Positions 62,766 to 64,000 of a stretch of 64,000 bases of DNA are shown one piece after another. Numbering within the stretch: position 1 is the stretch's first letter; every line of letters starts with the position of its first letter. This DNA comes from Chitinophagaceae bacterium (GTDB lineage Bacteria > Bacteroidota > Bacteroidia > Chitinophagales > Chitinophagaceae). Location of the stretch: the NCBI GenBank assembly GCA_016787085.1, contig JAEUVJ010000036.1, forward strand, positions 1 to 64,000, given 5' to 3'. The notes below the pieces were generated by a model. That model did not search any database, was not told where the DNA came from, and worked only from the letters and a program-made list of their open reading frames with translations. The translations under genes and the position numbers were made by a program.

Positions 62766-63425
62766 ATGAAGTACAAGGCCTTTCTCTTTGACCTCAACGG
62801 TACAATGATCAATGATATGTCATACCACATCAAAGCGTGGTACCGCATCCTTAATGAACTCGGCGCAAATATTTCCATAGAAAGAGCAAAGGAAGAATGC
62901 TACGGTAAGAACCAGGAGCTGATAGAACGGGTCTTGCCAGGCAGGTTCACAGAGGAAGAAAAGAACCGGATCAGTATTGAAAAGGAAAAACAATACCAAC
63001 GGGAATTCAAACCACACCTGAAACTGATAAAAGGCCTTGACAACCTTTTGAAACGATCCTGCCATGATGGGATAAAAATGGCTATCGGCTCTGCCGCCAT
63101 TCAATACAACATTGACTTTGTGGTGGACGGGCTGCAAATCAGGCAATATTTCGGCGCTATTGTCAGCGCTGATGATGTATTGAAGAGCAAACCCGATCCT
63201 GAGACCTACCAGAAATGTGCGGGGCATCTAACTATCAGACCTGAAGATTGCCTGGTATTTGAAGACGCCCCCAAAGGAGTGGAAACAGCATTGAATGCAG
63301 GCATGGATTGCGTCGTCATTACAACCATGCATGCCAAAGAAGAATTTGAACACTACCCTAACATAGTAGCGTTTATTGACGATTACGATAAATTTGAATT
63401 ACCGCAGGAACAGGTTTCCTGCTAA
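62766..63425 (+). CDS. HAD-family protein, beta-phosphoglucomutase-like, with DxN motif
   Basis: A 219-residue HAD subfamily IA protein with a four-helix cap (residues about 17-85). Motif I reads FDLNGTMIND, with nucleophile Asp9 but Asn11 where phosphatases and beta-phosphoglucomutases have the acid/base Asp. Motif II is IGSAA, motif III Lys in SKPDPETYQKC and motif IV FEDAPKGVETALNAGM. It is 25 bases upstream of a short-chain dehydrogenase gene, so the two may serve one sugar or polyol pathway. The substrate is unknown, and full phosphatase activity is uncertain because of Asn11. Confidence 0.85.
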   Translation: MKYKAFLFDLNGTMINDMSYHIKAWYRILNELGANISIERAKEECYGKNQELIERVLPGRFTEEEKNRISIEKEKQYQREFKPHLKLIKGLDNLLKRSCHDGIKMAIGSAAIQYNIDFVVDGLQIRQYFGAIVSADDVLKSKPDPETYQKCAGHLTIRPEDCLVFEDAPKGVETALNAGMDCVVITTMHAKEEFEHYPNIVAFIDDYDKFELPQEQVSC

Positions 63426-63450
63426 AAAGTGTACTGATATTTACATAACG

Positions 63451-64000
63451 ATGTTTAGCCTAAAAGAAAAAATTTCCATAGTCACCGGTGGCGGAAGTGG
63501 TATCGGAAAAGCCATCACTGAAGTATTTGCCCGGCAGGGATGTACTGTTCATATTGTTGACCTGGATGAAAACGCACAAATCATAGCCGATACCATCAAT
63601 GCAGCAGGCGGCCACGCATTCTTTCACCGCTGTAATGTTTCCGTACAGTCAGAAGTAAAAGAAATTATTGATTCTATTTCTGCTTCGGGAAAATCCATTC
63701 ATATATTAGTTAATAACGCCGGCGTTGCTCATGTGGGGACGGCAGAAACTACGGCTGAGTCGGACATAGACCGCTTGTACAATGTCAATATCAAAGGGGT
63801 CTATAATTGCCTGCACGAAGTGATCCCTGTCATGAAAAGAACAGGAGGTGTCATTTTAAACATGGCGTCTATCGCCTCTACCGTTGGTATTACAGACCGC
63901 TTTGCTTATTCTATGACGAAAGGCGCTGTAGTGGGAATGACATTGGCTACTGCGAGAGATTATATAAAGTATAATATCCGCTGTAACTGTATCTCCCCCG
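63451..64000 (+). CDS. Short-chain dehydrogenase/reductase (3' end outside window)
   Basis: The first 183 codons of a classical SDR oxidoreductase; the frame is open to the window end. The NAD(P) motif TGGGSGIGKA (residues 12-21) follows MFSLKEKISIV; HIVDLDEN has an Asp after beta-2, favouring NAD over NADP. NNAGVAHVG, the active-site Ser in NMASIAS and the YxxxK motif YSMTKGAVVG are all present. It follows the HAD gene by 25 bases in the same direction, so both are likely in one operon. The substrate is unknown. Confidence 0.9.
   Translation, partial: MFSLKEKISIVTGGGSGIGKAITEVFARQGCTVHIVDLDENAQIIADTINAAGGHAFFHRCNVSVQSEVKEIIDSISASGKSIHILVNNAGVAHVGTAETTAESDIDRLYNVNIKGVYNCLHEVIPVMKRTGGVILNMASIASTVGITDRFAYSMTKGAVVGMTLATARDYIKYNIRCNCISP

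Overview
The window reads as chromosomal DNA of a Bacteroidota bacterium, most likely of the Chitinophagaceae. The evidence is Bacteroidota gene families (short AtpC in an atpD-atpC pair, ubiE overlapping porT, DUF5916, a head-GIN lipoprotein, a DUF6728-like micro-protein, a PdeM/Lhr-type helicase pair, ECF42 sigma with a YCII/DGPF protein), type IX secretion cargo tails on two large exported proteins, almost no Shine-Dalgarno sites, and many promoters of the Bacteroidota TTTG...TAnnTTTG type. It is mostly housekeeping DNA. I see no tRNA, rRNA, CRISPR array, insertion sequence or prophage.

Layout. 1-7.1 kb: the tail of a DUF4197 protein, a small exported protein, atpC-atpD on the minus strand, an ECF42 sigma factor with its YCII partner, a GNAT-like protein and a beta-barrel protein. 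7.1-19.6 kb: dnaX, a lipoprotein, a two-lipoyl-domain E2, a phosphoesterase fused to a PQQ-type propeller, an NfeD/flotillin pair, a GbsR-type regulator, a CoA-binding protein, a secreted metzincin protease and a YkuK-like protein. 19.8-31.4 kb: engB divergent from ubiE-porT, a Wzi/RemB-like barrel protein divergent from a dihydroorotase, a short MutS-like ATPase, an M1 peptidase and the YifB/ComM ATPase. 31.6-37.1 kb: an ABC exporter, a rhodanese, a glycine-rich RRM protein, then a fused GpgS-like glycosyltransferase/HAD phosphatase followed by a tandem universal stress protein.

37.2-46 kb: a thioester-containing alpha-2-macroglobulin lipoprotein divergent from pbpC (a classic envelope-defence pair) and a GIN-domain lipoprotein. 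46.1-52.2 kb: guaA with a periplasmic-binding-like protein, then the Lhr-type helicase and PdeM of the ligase-associated DNA damage response, here without ligase or exonuclease. 52.2-58.2 kb: a DUF5916 protein, an XRE-S24 self-cleaving-type repressor, surE, a small membrane protein, lpxB, and a 53-residue membrane micro-protein on the opposite strand overlapping the end of lpxB. 58.4-64 kb: an orphan NarL-type response regulator, a secreted fibronectin/PHP-domain protein with a T9SS tail, a HAD protein and the start of a short-chain dehydrogenase.

The most interesting signals are: the GpgS-like/HAD fusion beside a stress protein, suggesting a one-polypeptide route to glucosylglycerate; the repeated placement of the -7 promoter element only 4-10 bases before start codons, implying near-leaderless mRNAs; an 18-bp palindrome abutting the yifB start; intergenic-type palindromic repeats that have entered coding sequence; and active-site substitutions in the dihydroorotase, the rhodanese and the HAD protein. 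No single locus is clearly a wholly new system; the GpgS-like/HAD/Usp module is the best candidate.
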